From positions 53,967 through 117,966 of the forward strand of contig JALJCO010003522.1 of NCBI GenBank assembly GCA_023101725.1: a stretch of DNA of 64,000 nucleotides, in the 5' to 3' direction. A program made the translations under genes and the position numbers. This DNA is from Atherinomorus stipes (taxonomy: Eukaryota > Chordata > Actinopteri > Atheriniformes > Atherinidae). Positions 21,640-33,231 of the stretch are shown here, one piece after another. The first letter of the stretch is position 1; each line of letters starts with the position of its first letter. Below the pieces are notes generated by a model. It did not search any database. It was not told where the DNA came from and saw only the letters and a program-made list of their open reading frames with translations.

Positions 21640-24600
21640 CAGAGGCTCAGTCCTCGCACAGTACCAGTCCCAGCTCCCAGACTCTGTTCCAGTAACAGTC
21701 CAGCTCCCAGAGTCTGGCCCCGTCCCAGTCCAGCTCTCAGAGTCGGTCCCAGTCCCAGCTCTCAGAGTCGGTCCCAGTACCAGTCCCAGCTCCCAGAGTC
21801 TGGCCCCGTCCCAGTCCAGCTCTCAGAGTCGGTCCCAGTACCAGTCCAGCTCCCAGAGTCGGTCCCAGTCCCAGCTCCCACAGTTGGGCCCCGTCCCAGT
21901 CCAGCTCCCAGAGTCGGGCCCCGTCCCAGTCCAGCTCTCAGAGTCGGTCCCAGTACCAGTCCCAGCTCTCAGAGTCGGTCCCAGTACCAGTCCAGCTCTC
22001 AGAGTCGGTCCCAGTCCCAGTCCCAGCTCCCAGAGTCTGGCCCCATCCCAGTCCAGCTCCCAGAGTCGGGCCCCGTCCCAGTCCAGCTCTCAGAGTCGGA
22101 CCCGGTACCAGTCCCAGCTCCCAGAGTCGGTCCCCGTCCCAGTCCAGCTCTCAGAGTCGGTCCCAGTACCAGTCCCAGCTCTCAGAGTCGGTCCCAGTAC
22201 CAGTCCAGCTCTCAGAGTCGGTCCCAGTCCCAGTCCCAGCTCCCAGAGTCGGGCCCCGTCCCAGTCCAGCTCTCAGAGTCGGTCCCAGTACCAGTCCCAG
22301 CTCTCAGAGTCGGTCCCAGTCCCAGTCCCAGCTCTCAGAGTCGGTCTCAGTACCAGTCCCAGCTCTCAGAGCCGGTCCCAGTACCAGTCCAGCTCCCAGA
22401 GTCGGTCCCCGTCCCAGTCCAGCTCTCAGAGTCGGTCCCAGTACCAGTCCCAGCTCTCAGAGTCGGCCCGGTACCAGTCCCAGCTCCCAGAGTCGGTCAC
22501 AGTACCAGTCCCAGCTCTCAGAGTCGGTCCCAGTACCAGTCCCAGCTCTCAGAGTCGGTCCCAGTACCAGTCCAGCTCTCAGAGTCGGTCCCAGTCCCAG
22601 CTCCCAGAGTCGGTCACAGTACCAGTCCCAGCTCTCAGAGTCGGTCCCAGTACCAGTCCCAGCTCCCTGAGTCGGTCCCAGTACCAGTCCCAGCTCTCAG
22701 AGTCGGTCCCAGTCCCAGTCCCAGCTCTCAGAGTCGATCCCGGTACCAGTCCCAGCTCTCAGAGTCGGTCCCAGTCCCAGTCCCAGCTCTCAGAGTCGGC
22801 CCCGTTCCAGTCCAGCTCTCAGAGTCGGTCCCGGTACCAGTCCCAGCTCTCAGAGTCGGTCCCAGTCCCAGTCCCAGCTCTCAGAGTCGGTCCCAGTACC
22901 AGGCCCAGCTCCCAGAGTCGGGCCCCGTCCCAGTCCAGCTCTCAGAGTCGGTCCCAGTCCCAGCTCCCACAGTCGGGCCCCGTCCCAGTCCCAGCTCCCA
23001 GAGTCGGGTCCCATCCCAGTCCAGCTCTCAGAGTCGGTCCCAGTACCAGTTCCAGCTCCCAGAGTTGGGCCCCGTCCCAGTCCAGCTCTCAGAGTCAGTC
23101 CCAGTGCCAGTCCCAGCTCTCAGAGTCAGTCCCAGTCCCAGTCCCAGCTCTCAGAGTCGGTCCCAGTACCAGTCGAGCTCCCAGAGTCTGGCCCCATCCC
23201 AGTCCAGCTCTCAGAGTCGGTCCCAGTCCCAGTTCCAGCTCTCAGAGTCGGTCCCAGTCCCAGTCCCAGCTCTCAGAGTCGGTACCAGTACCAGTCCCAG
23301 CTCTCAGAGTCGGGCCCCGTTCCAGTCCAGCTCTCAGAGTCGGTCCCAGTCCCAGCTCCCACAGTTGGGCCCCGTCCCAGTCCAGCTCCCAGAGTCGGGC
23401 CCCGTTCCAGTCCAGCTCTCAGAGTCGGTCCCGGTACCAGTCCCAGCTCCCAGAGTCGGTCCCCGTCCCAGTCCAGCTCTCAGAGTCGGTCCCAGTACCA
23501 GTCCCAGCTCCCAGAGTCGGGCCCCGTCCCAGTCCAGCTCTCAGAGTCAGTCCCGGTACCAGTCCCAGCTCTCAGAGTCAGTCCCAGTCCCAGTCCAGCT
23601 CTCAGAGTCGGTCCCAGTCCCAGCTCCCACAGTCGGGCCCCGTCCCAGTCCAGCTCTCAGAGTCGGTCCCAGTCCCAGCTCCCACAGTCGGGCCCCGTCC
23701 CAGTCCCAGCTCCCAGAGTAGGGCCCCATCCCAGTCCAGCTCTCAGAGTCGGTCCCAGTACCAGTTCCAGCTCCCAGAGTTGGGCCTCGTCCCAGTCCAG
23801 CTCTCAGAGTCAGTCCCAGTCCCAGTCCAGCTCTCAGAGTCAGTCCCAGTGCCAGTCCCGGCTCTCAGAGTCAGTCCCAGTGCCAGTCCCAGCTCTCAGA
23901 GTCGGTCCCAGTACCAGTCCCAGCTCCCAGAGTCTGGCCCCATCCCAGTCCAGCTCTCAGAGTCGGTCCCAGTCCCAGTCCCAGCTCTCAGAGTCGGTAC
24001 CAGTACCAGTCCCAGCTCCCAGAGTCGGGCCCCGTCCCAGTCCAGCTCTCAGAGTCGGTCCCAGTACCAGTCCAGCTCCCAGAGTCGGTCCCAGTCCCAG
24101 CTCCCACAGTTGGGCCCCGTCCCAGTCCAGCTCCCAGAGTCGGGCCCCGTTCCAGTCCAGCTCTCAGAGTCGGTCCCGGTACCAGTCCCAGCTCTCAGAG
24201 TCGGTCCCAGTCCCAGTCCCAGCTCTCAGAGTCGGTCCCAGTACCAGTCCCAGCTCCCAGAGTCGGGCCCCGTCCCAGTCCAGCTCTCAGAGTCGGTCCC
24301 AGTCCCAGCTCCCACAGTCGGGCCCCGTCCCAGTCCCAGCTCCCAGAGTCGGGTCCCATCCCAGTCCAGCTCTCAGAGTCGGTCCCAGTACCAGTTCCAG
24401 CTCCCAGAGTTGGGCCCCGTCCCAGTCCAGCTCTCAGAGTCAGTCCCAGTGCCAGTCCCAGCTCTCAGAGTCAGTCCCAGTCCCAGTCCCAGCTCTCAGA
24501 GTCGGTCCCAGTACCAGTCGAGCTCCCAGAGTCTGGCCCCATCCCAGTCCAGCTCTCAGAGTCGGTCCCAGTCCCAGTTCCAGCTCTCAGAGTCGGTCCC

Positions 24601-26606
24601 AGTCCCAGTCCCAGCTCTCAGAGTCGGTACCAGTACCAGTCCCAGCTCCCAGAGTCGGGCCCCGTCCCAGTCCAGCTCCCAGAGTCGGTCCCAGTCCCAG
24701 CTCCCACAGTTGGGCCCCGTCCCAGTCCAGCTCCCAGAGTCGGGCCCCGTTCCAGTCCAGCTCTCAGAGTCGGTCCCGGTACCAGTCCCAGCTCCCAGAG
24801 TCGGTCCCCGTCCCAGTCCAGCTCTCAGAGTCGGTCCCAGTACCAGTCCCAGCTCCCAGAGTCGGGCCCCGTCCCAGTCCAGCTCTCAGAGTCAGTCCCG
24901 GTACCAGTCCCAGCTCTCAGAGTCAGTCCCAGTCCCAGTCCAGCTCTCAGAGTCGGTCCCAGTCCCAGCTCCCACAGTCAGGCCCCGTCCCAGTCCAGCT
25001 CTCAGAGTCGGTCCCAGTCCCAGCTCCCACAGTCGGGCCCCGTCCCAGTCCCAGCTCCCAGAGTAGGGCCCCATCCCAGTCCAGCTCTCAGAGTCGGTCC
25101 CAGTACCAGTTCCAGCTCCCAGAGTTGGGCCTCGTCCCAGTCCAGCTCTCAGAGTCAGTCCCAGTCCCAGTCCAGCTCTCAGAGTCAGTCCCAGTGCCAG
25201 TCCCGGCTCTCAGAGTCAGTCCCAGTGCCAGTCCCAGCTCTCAGAGTCGGTCCCAGTACCAGTCCCAGCTCCCAGAGTCTGGCCCCATCCCAGTCCAGCT
25301 CTCAGAGTCGGTCCCAGTCCCAGTCCCAGCTCTCAGAGTCGGTACCAGTACCAGTCCCAGCTCCCAGAGTCGGGCCCCGTCCCAGTCCAGCTCTCAGAGT
25401 CGGTCCCAGTACCAGTCCAGCTCCCAGAGTCGGTCCCAGTCCCAGCTCCCACAGTTGGGCCCCGTCCCAGTCCAGCTCCCAGAGTCGGGCCCCGTTCCAG
25501 TCCAGCTCTCAGAGTCGGTCCCGGTACCAGTCCCAGCTCTCAGAGTCGGTCCCAGTCCCAGTCCCAGCTCTCAGAGTCGGTCCCAGTACCAGTCCCAGCT
25601 CCCAGAGTCGGGCCCCGTCCCAGTCCAGCTCTCAGAGTCGGTCCCAGTCCCAGCTCCCACAGTCGGGCCCCGTCCCAGTCCCAGCTCCCAGAGTAGGGCC
25701 CCATCCCAGTCCAGCTCTCAGAGTCGGTCCCAGTACCAGTTCCAGCTCCCAGAGTTGGGCCTCGTCCCAGTCCAGCTCTCAGAGTCAGTCCCAGTCCCAG
25801 TCCCAGCTCCCAGAGTTGGGCCCCGTCCCAGTCCCAGCTCTCAGAGTCAGTCCCAGTCCCAGCTCTCAGAGTCGGTCCCAGTACCAGTCCAGCTCCCAGA
25901 GTCTGGCCCGTTCCAGTCCAGCTCTCAGAGTCGGTCCCAGTCCCAGCTCTCAGAGTCGGTCCCAGTACCAGTCCCAGCTCCCAGAGTCGGGCCCCGTCCC
26001 AGTCCAGCTCTCAGAGTCGGTCCCAGTACCAGTCCAGCTCCCAGAGTCGGTCCCAGTCCCAGCTCCCACAGTTGGGCCCCGTCCCAGTCCAGCTCCCAGA
26101 GTCGGCCCCGTCCCAGTCCAGCTCTCAGAGTCGGTCCCGGTACCAGTCCCAGCTCTCAGAGTCGGTCCCGGTACCAGTCCCAGCTCTCAGAGTCGGTCCC
26201 AGTACCAGTCCCAGCTCCCAGAGTCGGGCCCCGTCCCAGTCCAGCTCTCAGAGTCGGTCCCAGTACCAGTTCCAGCTCCCAGAGTTGGGCCCCGTCCCAG
26301 TCCAGCTCTCAGAGTCGGTCTCAGTACCAGTCCCAGCTCTCAGAGTCGGTCCCAGTACCAGTCCAGCTCTCAGAGTCTGTCCCAGTACCAGTCCCAGCTC
26401 CCAGAGTCGGGCCCCGTCCCAGTCCAGCTCTCAGAGTCGGTCCCGGTACCAGTCCCAGCTCCCAGAGTCGGTCCCGGTACCAGTCCCAGCTCCCAGAGTC
26501 GGTCCCAGTACCAGTCCCAGCTCTCAGAGTCGGTCCCAGTACCAGTCCCAGCTCTCAGAGTCGGTCCCGGTACCAGTCCCAGCTCTCAGAGTCGGTCCCA
26601 GTTTCC
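21640..26606. repeat. 5-kb minisatellite of 30-31 bp units with 1345-bp higher-order period
   Basis: The units share CCAGCTCTCAGAGTCGG followed by TCCCAGTACCAGTC or CCCCGTCCCAGT, with lengths mostly 30-31 bp and some of 25-26 bp. Rare markers recur exactly 1345 bp apart: AGTCGAGCTCCCAG at 23171 and 24516, and CGGCTCTCAGAGTCAG at 23859 and 25204. A third, partial copy follows to about 25700. The unit has no stop codon in the forward frames, which gives open frames of up to about 1150 codons rich in Pro, Ser, Val and Gln. I regard these as artefacts: unit lengths differ and frames interchange. Confidence 0.93.
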
Positions 26607-27203
26607 AGACATTCTGTGAGACTTTAACAGAGCGTGAGTGTTGATATTAGTCTGCGTATCTGTTAGGGTTAACCAGGGCCAAACCCTTCAGGACGGCAGG
26701 ATGGCGTCCACCAAGATGTAGAAAAAACAAAACACTTGGGACCTCTAAACTAGCAGAGCTCTGTTTCTTTTTATTGTTCTCAGTAACATAACAGGACGCC
26801 TAAATTCCTCTCTCTGTCCTCTCAAGCCATACCCCCCCCCCCCAAATATATAAAGACTATGGCCCCAACCAAAAACTAATCTGACAGGTGTATTTACACT
26901 GGTGGCCCCTTAAAAAAATCTAATGCAAAACTAGCTGTAAACACCTTCCAAAATAAGACTAAACACCATTACCCTGTAACCATTTACTTAAAGGAATAGT
27001 ACACCCACAGAATGATGTAACTTTATCTTCCACTTCCCCTCATGGTGAGTAAGACTCTGGAGCACTTTTTTGATATCTCAAATGCAGCCGGTGATCAGGA
27101 AGGCTTCTCGTTTCCACCCAACTTTCATATAATGGAGTTCACCGGGGTCCGAGCCAAAAAGGTCCATAAAAGTCCACAAAAACTTGTCAATATTCCTCCA
27201 TAC
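26607..27203. other. Intergenic; left end of a TTAA-type repeat at about 26988
   Basis: There is a C run at 26830-26842. From about 26988 (TTAAAGGAATAGTACACCC) the sequence resembles the opening of common fish TTAA elements. Part of it (27040-27190) matches, inverted and diverged, 33600-33760. No gene. Confidence 0.45.
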
Positions 27204-27676
27204 TGCTCGTCCAATGTAATCCAAGTGTCCTGAGTGGGTAGCGTCCAGAATTTACTCGAAACAACGTCATTTAGTAGATTTTTAGAGCCTAAACGGTACC
27301 GCATCTTACTTTCACGAAGCACGCCTATGCACGTTCACAAAACTACGGAAACCTCGGCATTCAGCACCTACTCTGCCGATAATGCAAGCGTAGAAGAACA
27401 AATTAGCTGTTTACATTGTGCTAAAAGCTACAGAGCTGCAGACAAACACAAGAGGGTCCAAGAGGGGTTGATTTGATTTAAAACAAAGAAAGAAAGAAAA
27501 AGAGAACGCGTGATCTCGTCTGCCGCGGCTTCCGTAGTGTCGTGAACGTGCATCGGCGTGCTTGCTAGAGATGTGATGTAGTACTGTTTAGGCTCTAAGA
27601 ATATAGTAAATGACGTTGTTTCCAGTAAATTCTGGATGCTACCCACTCAGGACACTTGGATTACATTGGACGAGCA
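27204..27676. repeat. Large inverted repeat (foldback element), arms about 150 bp
   Basis: The left arm 27204-27355 pairs with the right arm 27525-27676: TGCTCGTCCAATGTAATCC on the left matches the complement of GGATTACATTGGACGAGCA on the right, and GCACGTTCACAAAACTACGG matches the complement of CCGTAGTGTCGTGAACGTGC with few mismatches. The spacer is about 170 bp. A one-armed relative is at 33466-33760. Confidence 0.88.
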
Positions 27677-28265
27677 GTGAAACATGAAACAAAACACGAA
27701 TAAATGGCATCAGGGTATGTGTCCACATAAAGCACATGCTTAGTGAGGGGGTGTCCGGACATCCCTCACAGTATCTATTATTAAATTCAGCTGTCCAAAA
27801 AAAAAGAAAGAAAAAAAAGGTCTTTTTGCTATACAATTAAAATGTGATCAGTTAAAGGGTAAATTCAGGATTTTTGACATAGGGCCTCATTTATGAGTGA
27901 GCCAGGATCCGACTGATCACTGGAGACAGTTTTAACATATTTCATTCCGTTATTCTAGTTCCAGGAAGTTGCTGACGCTAATGCTCGTGTGAGTCAATAA
28001 GAATATGCTAGTCTGCCATTTATCCACTCCACCAAACATCTGAGGTAAATCATTTCTAACTTCAGACTATCTGTGTAAATGCCGCGTTAACAGAATAATG
28101 TGACAATAAAACCAACCTGCATTTTGTTGCATGTAGATTGTTGCTGCTGAGACACAACAAAGTTTTACTTCCTGTATTTGGCAGCGGAATGATGTCATCT
28201 GCTGCTACGTGCATGAAGGAATCTGATTACACAAATATACAGTCAGAATTACGGCCACGTCTGAA
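27677..28265. other. Intergenic, possible isolated TTAA element end
   Basis: TTAAAGGGTAAATTCAGG at about 27854 resembles the left end of fish TTAA MITEs, but I found no matching right end. Nothing else seen. Confidence 0.35.
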
Positions 28266-28269
28266 AGGC

Positions 28270-28510
28270 ATGAGGACATTAAAACAAACAAACAGACAAA
28301 AAATAAGACAAGTAAACAAACATGATGGAACTCTGAACTAAAATGTTGAGACAACCATTCTGTAACATCCAATCAGACGTCTGCACCTGTTTACAGGTAT
28401 GTTGGTCCATGTTCATGGGAAAGATGCTCTGATGTGTCTGGGACAGTTTTGTTTTTTCAAACCCTAAACCGATAGGTGCTCTCATGTCTCGAACAGTTTT
28501 GTTTGCTAAT
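28270..28510 (+). repeat. Dispersed repeat family F, copy 1
   Basis: The copy shares ACATGATGG, TAACATCCAATCAGACG, TCTGCACCTG, GTATGTTGGTCCATGTTCA and GTGTCTGGGACAGTTTTG with copies at 29850-30165 and (inverted) 38290-38620. Function unknown; it behaves like a non-autonomous mobile element. Confidence 0.75.
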
Positions 28511-28736
28511 TTTTTTAATAAAAATTCAGAATCTATGTTTCATTTAAGGAAATGACAATTTAGAAACGTTTCAAAACTTATTATTAATTTTTTCAGTTTC
28601 GTATTATTTGAATAAGTATTATGAATTTAGCTTTTTCTTTAAGGAGAGGATGTCAATAGATAGAAAATTCTTAAAGGCCAGTTTTCGTGGATTACAAAAC
28701 CCAATATGTTATCTATGAAATGCTCATTAACACTGG

Positions 28737-28796
28737 TAATAATGATAACAATAATAATGATGATAATAATGACAGTAATAATAATAATAATAAAGA
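28737..28796. repeat. (AAT)n-type imperfect microsatellite
   Basis: AATAATGATAACAATAATAATG and related triplets, about 60 bp. Confidence 0.9.
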
Positions 28797-28860
28797 AAGA
28801 GGTTTGCTGCTCTGACTGAAAATGTTGTCTACAATAATCGACCTTTCCTTTCACAGTGGT

Positions 28861-29389
28861 CTCACAGACTCTAATCTCAACAGTATTATTAACCTGGATT
28901 AGTGCTCATGGTGATATAATTAGGATTTCTCATGACAGCCAGAGAAATCATTTCATTTTTTGTCTAAGCTTTCTGTTCACATCTTTCTTTGGATTAAGAA
29001 GATGAAGCCAATTAAATCTAATATCCCAAACATATTAAACCAATTGATTGAAGAGGATTTGCAGGAAAGATTTAGACATCGGAACCATGGCTTTTACATC
29101 TGTGGCCGGTTTAATGCCAGCATTTCACCCTTTAATCACAAAGCTGATTGTTTTCACCCAACAAAACTATTTGGAAATAGTTGCTAATCTGCAGCAGAGT
29201 CTGTTTTGGTCAGACATAATCTGCCAGAGTCTGCATAATCCCAGCCCCTCCTCCTATTGGACGTCTCTGTTGGCGGCTGGATGTGTGACCCCACCCCCTT
29301 CTCCCCTGGCGTAGCTTCTCTACTGTATGAGTCTGCCCTGGGGGCTCAACAATATGCTCCTATTTTTAATTAATCAAAGCTAAATCTAT
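28861..29389. other. Intergenic, no gene recognised
   Basis: A CCTCCTATTGG motif (inverted CCAAT box) lies near 29250, upstream of the candidate first exon, but is not enough to call a promoter. Nothing else seen. Confidence 0.35.
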
Positions 29390-29693
29390 GTGTGTGAAAG
29401 CAGAGTCAGACTGAGATTAATTATCAGCCTCTTTCTGCTTTTCCTCTTCCTCAGCTTTCCATCCACTCTTTGCTCCATTTTTCCTCCTGTTTTTGTCTTC
29501 CCCTTCCTCCTCCTCCTCCCCCCGCCCCTCTCCCTCTCTCTAAGGCAGCTCTCTGTGATCAGTGGTGGCACAGAGAGGCTGAGCTGAGCCCAGACGGGCG
29601 TCTGGAGCTGCGCTGGGACCCGGCAGCCGTTGGAGAAGCAGCAGCACGAAGGTGACTGACAGCTGGGCTGGTCGGGGAGAGCACGGACGATCA

Positions 29694-29795
29694 ATGGCAC
29701 AGATCAGCCTAGAGCTCACGTCCAAGCGTGGAGAAGAAGAAGAAGAAGAAGAAAAAGAAGAAGAAGACTTCATGGTGGAGATCTGTTCATTTTAG
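29694..29795 (+). CDS. Candidate small leading exon or micro-ORF, unrecognised
   Basis: A 33-codon frame reads MAQISLELTSKRG, an acidic Glu-rich run from a GAA repeat (29731-29765), then DFMVEICSF and a stop. It follows a GC-richer stretch (29530-29690) unlike its AT-rich surroundings, with pyrimidine-rich sequence at 29440-29540. It could be the first coding exon of a host gene, or chance. I found no downstream exon that joins it. The GAA run may simply be a microsatellite. Confidence 0.2.
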   Translation: MAQISLELTSKRGEEEEEEEKEEEDFMVEICSF

Positions 29796-29849
29796 AATAG
29801 ATAGAAAATCGTCCTCAAAATTATTCATAACCTCAAATTAAAGAAGAAA

Positions 29850-30165
29850 AAAATCATCTGTCAGTGAAATAAGATGAAACTGACAAAAAATTAATAAATA
29901 AAAATTCCATGAAAATCATGACATTGATTTTGAATTGTGGTTTGAAAGACATACTAAAAACAAACAAACACAAAATAAAACAAATAAACAAGCATGATGG
30001 GGCTCCGAAGCTAAAATGTTGTTGAGCAACACTCTGAGCCAATCACTGCAATCAGGTGTTTCTGTAACATCCAATCAGACGTCTGCACTTGTTGACAGGT
30101 ATGTTGGTCCATGTTCACGGGAAAGCTGCTCTAACGTGTCTGGGACAGTTTTGTTTGTTTATTTT
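29850..30165 (+). repeat. Dispersed repeat family F, copy 2
   Basis: This is the longest plus-strand copy: GATTTTGAATTGTGGTTTG, AAACAAGCATGATGGGGCTCC, GTTGTTGAGCAACACTCTG, CATCCAATCAGACGTCTGCA and GTGTCTGGGACAGTTTTG. The order matches copies 1 and 3. Confidence 0.8.
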
Positions 30166-30238
30166 TCAAAATTATTATTTACAACCACACTTCAAAAGCA
30201 ATATCTAATTTCACGAAATTATAGTTTTGTAAATATCT

Positions 30239-30868
30239 TAGGGATGCACGATTACCTTTATTCAAAACCTAAAATGATAACTGATTAATTTCAGCTCCTA
30301 AAGGCCGATTCCATTAGCTGATAACCAATAACATGCATACATACCTAATTATGACATCAATACTATTGACAAAACCAAATATAATTTTTACTCTTTAAAT
30401 TAAGAAATATTTATTTTTTCCAGTTCAAAGCTGTCAGCTGCCTTTCAACATTTTCTCAAAGATATCAAACAAAACTAATTGAAATCTCAAATGCAACTTA
30501 AATAAGTTGCATTCTGACTGATCCAAAATAAAGGCTCCTTCAACTGACGGACTGAAGTACAATTGAGAAGATAAAAAACATTAGAAAATGATGCACTGAC
30601 GAGTTAAATTCAAACACTTATTAACTGTATGTTAACACAATCTGAAAAAGTTTATTTGTAAACAATAATAATGACTAATAGGTCAGACTTGTCAATGTAA
30701 ATAAGCATTTTTAAACAACAATAATTCTAGTCTCATAATGTGTCTCTTGATATGTGAATAGATGTTATCGGGGCAAGTCGTCACGATATTGGACTTATCG
30801 GAATGATGTAATAATTTGACTGTTATCAGCCCGATAATTATTGGTCCAATAATTATCATACACCTGTA
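30239..30868. mobile_element. Candidate MITE with imperfect ends
   Basis: The left end TAGGGATGCACGATTA resembles common fish hAT-type MITEs. The right end near 30853-30868 (AATTATCATACACCTG) matches it inverted at about 11 of 15 positions. A CCGATAATTATTGG palindrome sits near the right end. No target duplication was confirmed. Confidence 0.4.
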
Positions 30869-31341
30869 AAATTTTTTATTTATTATTAGTTTCCTCTGTT
30901 TCTTGTTATTTGAATTACTATTGTGAATTTAGCCTTTGCTATAATTGGAGGGAATGAATAACTTTGAAGACGACTGTATATTTGTTTCCAACATTTGTGT
31001 GGTCATTTATGTTTAACATGTTTGCTCTGCAACTTGTGTCAGTGTGTGTGCTTCACCCTAAATACTGATTTTTTTGTTGAATTTGACCAATCAGATTGGT
31101 AGTTATGTGTCAACCAATCTTTTTATTGGTTTGTTTTGGTCAGAGTGACAAAAACTGGTCACTTTGACCAAAATGTTGGTTAATCTAGCCAATATTTTGG
31201 TTAAAACAACCAAAAGACTGGTTGACACTTAACTTCCACTCAGATAGGTTGAATTCAACCAATCTTTTCTTACAGTGTTCCATCTGTAGATGCTTTGTTT
31301 TGTCTAACAAAAAACTAATTAGGGCTGGACAATATGGCAAA

Positions 31342-31384
31342 TATATATATATATATATATACATATATAAATATATATATATTT
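31342..31384. repeat. (AT)n microsatellite
   Basis: Alternating AT with single interruptions. It follows TAGGGCTGGACAATATGG (31321), which looks like a broken MITE left end. Confidence 0.9.
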
Positions 31385-31385
31385 C

Positions 31386-31711
31386 AGTTGATCTGGATTG
31401 TATTCTGACGGCAGAAGAATCCATAACTATCGCTTACAGTGTTTGAATTTACCGCGACCGGCTTCGTCCTATATAAAAACAGCGGATGTAGCGTCATGTG
31501 ACGTCACGTCCGCATGGCAGAGCTGGAAAGCTATAATGTTGTTTACTAAGCTTTTTCTTCGTAGTTACAATTTTTAGTGGTCTTTCAGTTGATCTAGATC
31601 GTATTCTGACGGCAGAAGAATCCATAACAATCGCTTACAGTGTTTTTATTTAACGCGACCGTCTTTTTCCTGCATCAAAACTGCGGATGTAGGTCACGTC
31701 CGCAGGGCAGC
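31386..31711. repeat. 201-bp tandem duplication
   Basis: TATTCTGACGGCAGAAGAAT recurs at 31401 and 31602 (period 201). The shared block continues through TCGCTTACAGTGTTT, CGCGACCG and GCGGATGTAG. The two units have diverged by several substitutions and small indels. The first unit contains a TATA-like and a CRE-like motif. Confidence 0.85.
31469..31506 (+). promoter_or_regulatory. TATA-like and CRE-like motifs in the duplicated block
   Basis: TATATAAAA at about 31470-31478 is followed 20 bp later by the palindrome TGACGTCA (31499-31506), the consensus cAMP response element. The second unit lacks the complete CRE. There is no coding frame close downstream, so regulation is speculative. It may be a relic of an element's own promoter. 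Confidence 0.3.
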
Positions 31712-31859
31712 GCGGGAAATTCGGACACCGAATTGCAGCATTTTGCAGCACACAGCCTGTTCAAGGCAACGGAGAGAAACATGGGTGGAAACGTTATTTT
31801 TGGTATTTAGCGCTTCATCACCCATTAGTATGAAAAAAAGGGACATTCATGTTTGGTTT

Positions 31860-32000
31860 TTTCAAATTCCTGCCTCAAGTCCCTTTAAGGACCTTGCTCA
31901 GGGGTCCACAGTGGATCGCTTAGGGGTCGTGTTGGGGACTTAAACCCGGGTCCTCCGCACCAAAGCCCACGACGCTACCACTTGGCCACCCACTCCCCTA
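31860..32000. repeat. Probable SINE or LINE tail fragment
   Basis: The stretch with GACCTTGCTCAGGGG, ACTTAAACCCGGGTCC and GACGCTACCACTTGGCCACC resembles a widespread fish interspersed repeat. No ends defined. Confidence 0.4.
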
Positions 32001-32200
32001 AATTATTATTACACACATTATCTAAATTTAGTTGATGTGGTAATTTTATGAGGTAATCGTGGTCTCAGCCTGTGAATTTAGATATTTGAACTACAAGCCA
32101 GCCTTAGCCTGTTGCTAGTGCTACCGTTAGCATACAGTCTGCCAGTTTACTCAACGATCAAACCGTAAACAACTTGCAGATTTATAACTTTATTACTTAA

Positions 32201-32731
32201 AGGTAAAGTCCGAAGTCCCTCCAGCATTTCTGTTTGCAAACAACAGTATTCAAACTTAGTGCTCCTCCCTCTCAGGCTAATGGCTGCCTCGTTCTAGCTA
32301 ACCTATTCAGCTTCAAGCTTCTCCTTCAGAGCTCAGAAGCAGGTACAAGCCAAACTATGATTAACCTGGTTTTCCAAAGTGCATTATCTGAAGCTCTTAC
32401 CTTTTCTTCGGTGCATCCACGGTGTTTTCTTTCTTTCTTTCTTTTTTCCTTGGAGAGTTGGAGTGACTGGCATCTGCTCCAATCACGAGCTTATTTCCAC
32501 ACAGCGTCATGTCCTTAGCTCTGTCATTGGCTGCTGATACAAACAGAAATCTCCACCCAGAAACGTCCCTAACACACCAAAACCATGCAAAAGAGTGAAT
32601 TACAGGCAGGGGAGAGAGAGTTGCATTCAAACGCACCACGGCACGGGAGTAGAGGCCCAAAGGCCTGAGATGGATTTCACTTGCTCAAGTCTAACATTTA
32701 TTTTATACGGGGGGAACTTTGGACTATACCT
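32201..32731 (-). mobile_element. TTAA-flanked non-autonomous element with leading-exon relic
   Basis: TTAA lies at 32197-32200 and 32732-32735. The inverted ends are AGGTAAAGTCCGAAGT and the complement of AGGTATAGTCCAAAGT. On the minus strand a short reading frame contains TLCGNKLVIGADASHSN, then a Lys/Arg-rich segment ending DAPKKR directly before a donor-like GTAAGAG at about 32401. This is the shape of a first exon with a basic patch, as in 34539-34980. No transposase domain remains. Confidence 0.75.
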
Positions 32732-33163
32732 TTAAGTAGACATCGTGTCTCTGGGCTCAGACTGAATATCGAAGCAGCTCGTGTGTGTGCACAACCTTAG
32801 CTTCATATCCACTTGTCGCCAGAGGGTGAACTTCTGGAAAAAACCTGGAACTTGCACTGTGCTCCTTTAAGTGTCAGCTGACTGGCACTGAACCTTCTCC
32901 AGGGAAACCAAAGCATTATACAGGGAGTTGGGCTCCATCCAGGCTGAATTTAAATTTAAGCTGAGAAATAGAAGAGCAAGTGTGCAAATATGCAGGCACT
33001 CTCACACCTGTGCTGGCTGTAGTCCACACTGAAAACTGTTGGGTCAACTGCTGGGTTATAACGGCACCAACTAAGTTCTGGGTTATTTCACATTAAACAT
33101 TTGGGTTGTTGACCAAACTTCTGAGTTAAAATAACAAAACATTGTAGTCAACATAACCCAACT

Positions 33164-33166
<3 letters not shown>

Positions 33167-33227
<61 letters not shown>

Positions 33228-33228
33228 T
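33167..33228. repeat. (CTTT)n microsatellite
   Basis: About 15 perfect CTTT units. It ends at the TTAA that starts the next element. Confidence 0.97.
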
Positions 33229-33231
33229 TAA

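Noticed and set aside
21550..26627. Very long open frames (up to about 1150 codons) rich in Pro, Ser, Val, Gln
   Set aside because: They come from a minisatellite without stop codons; several frames are open together and unit lengths of 25-31 bp shift frames. No start context, introns or unique ends.
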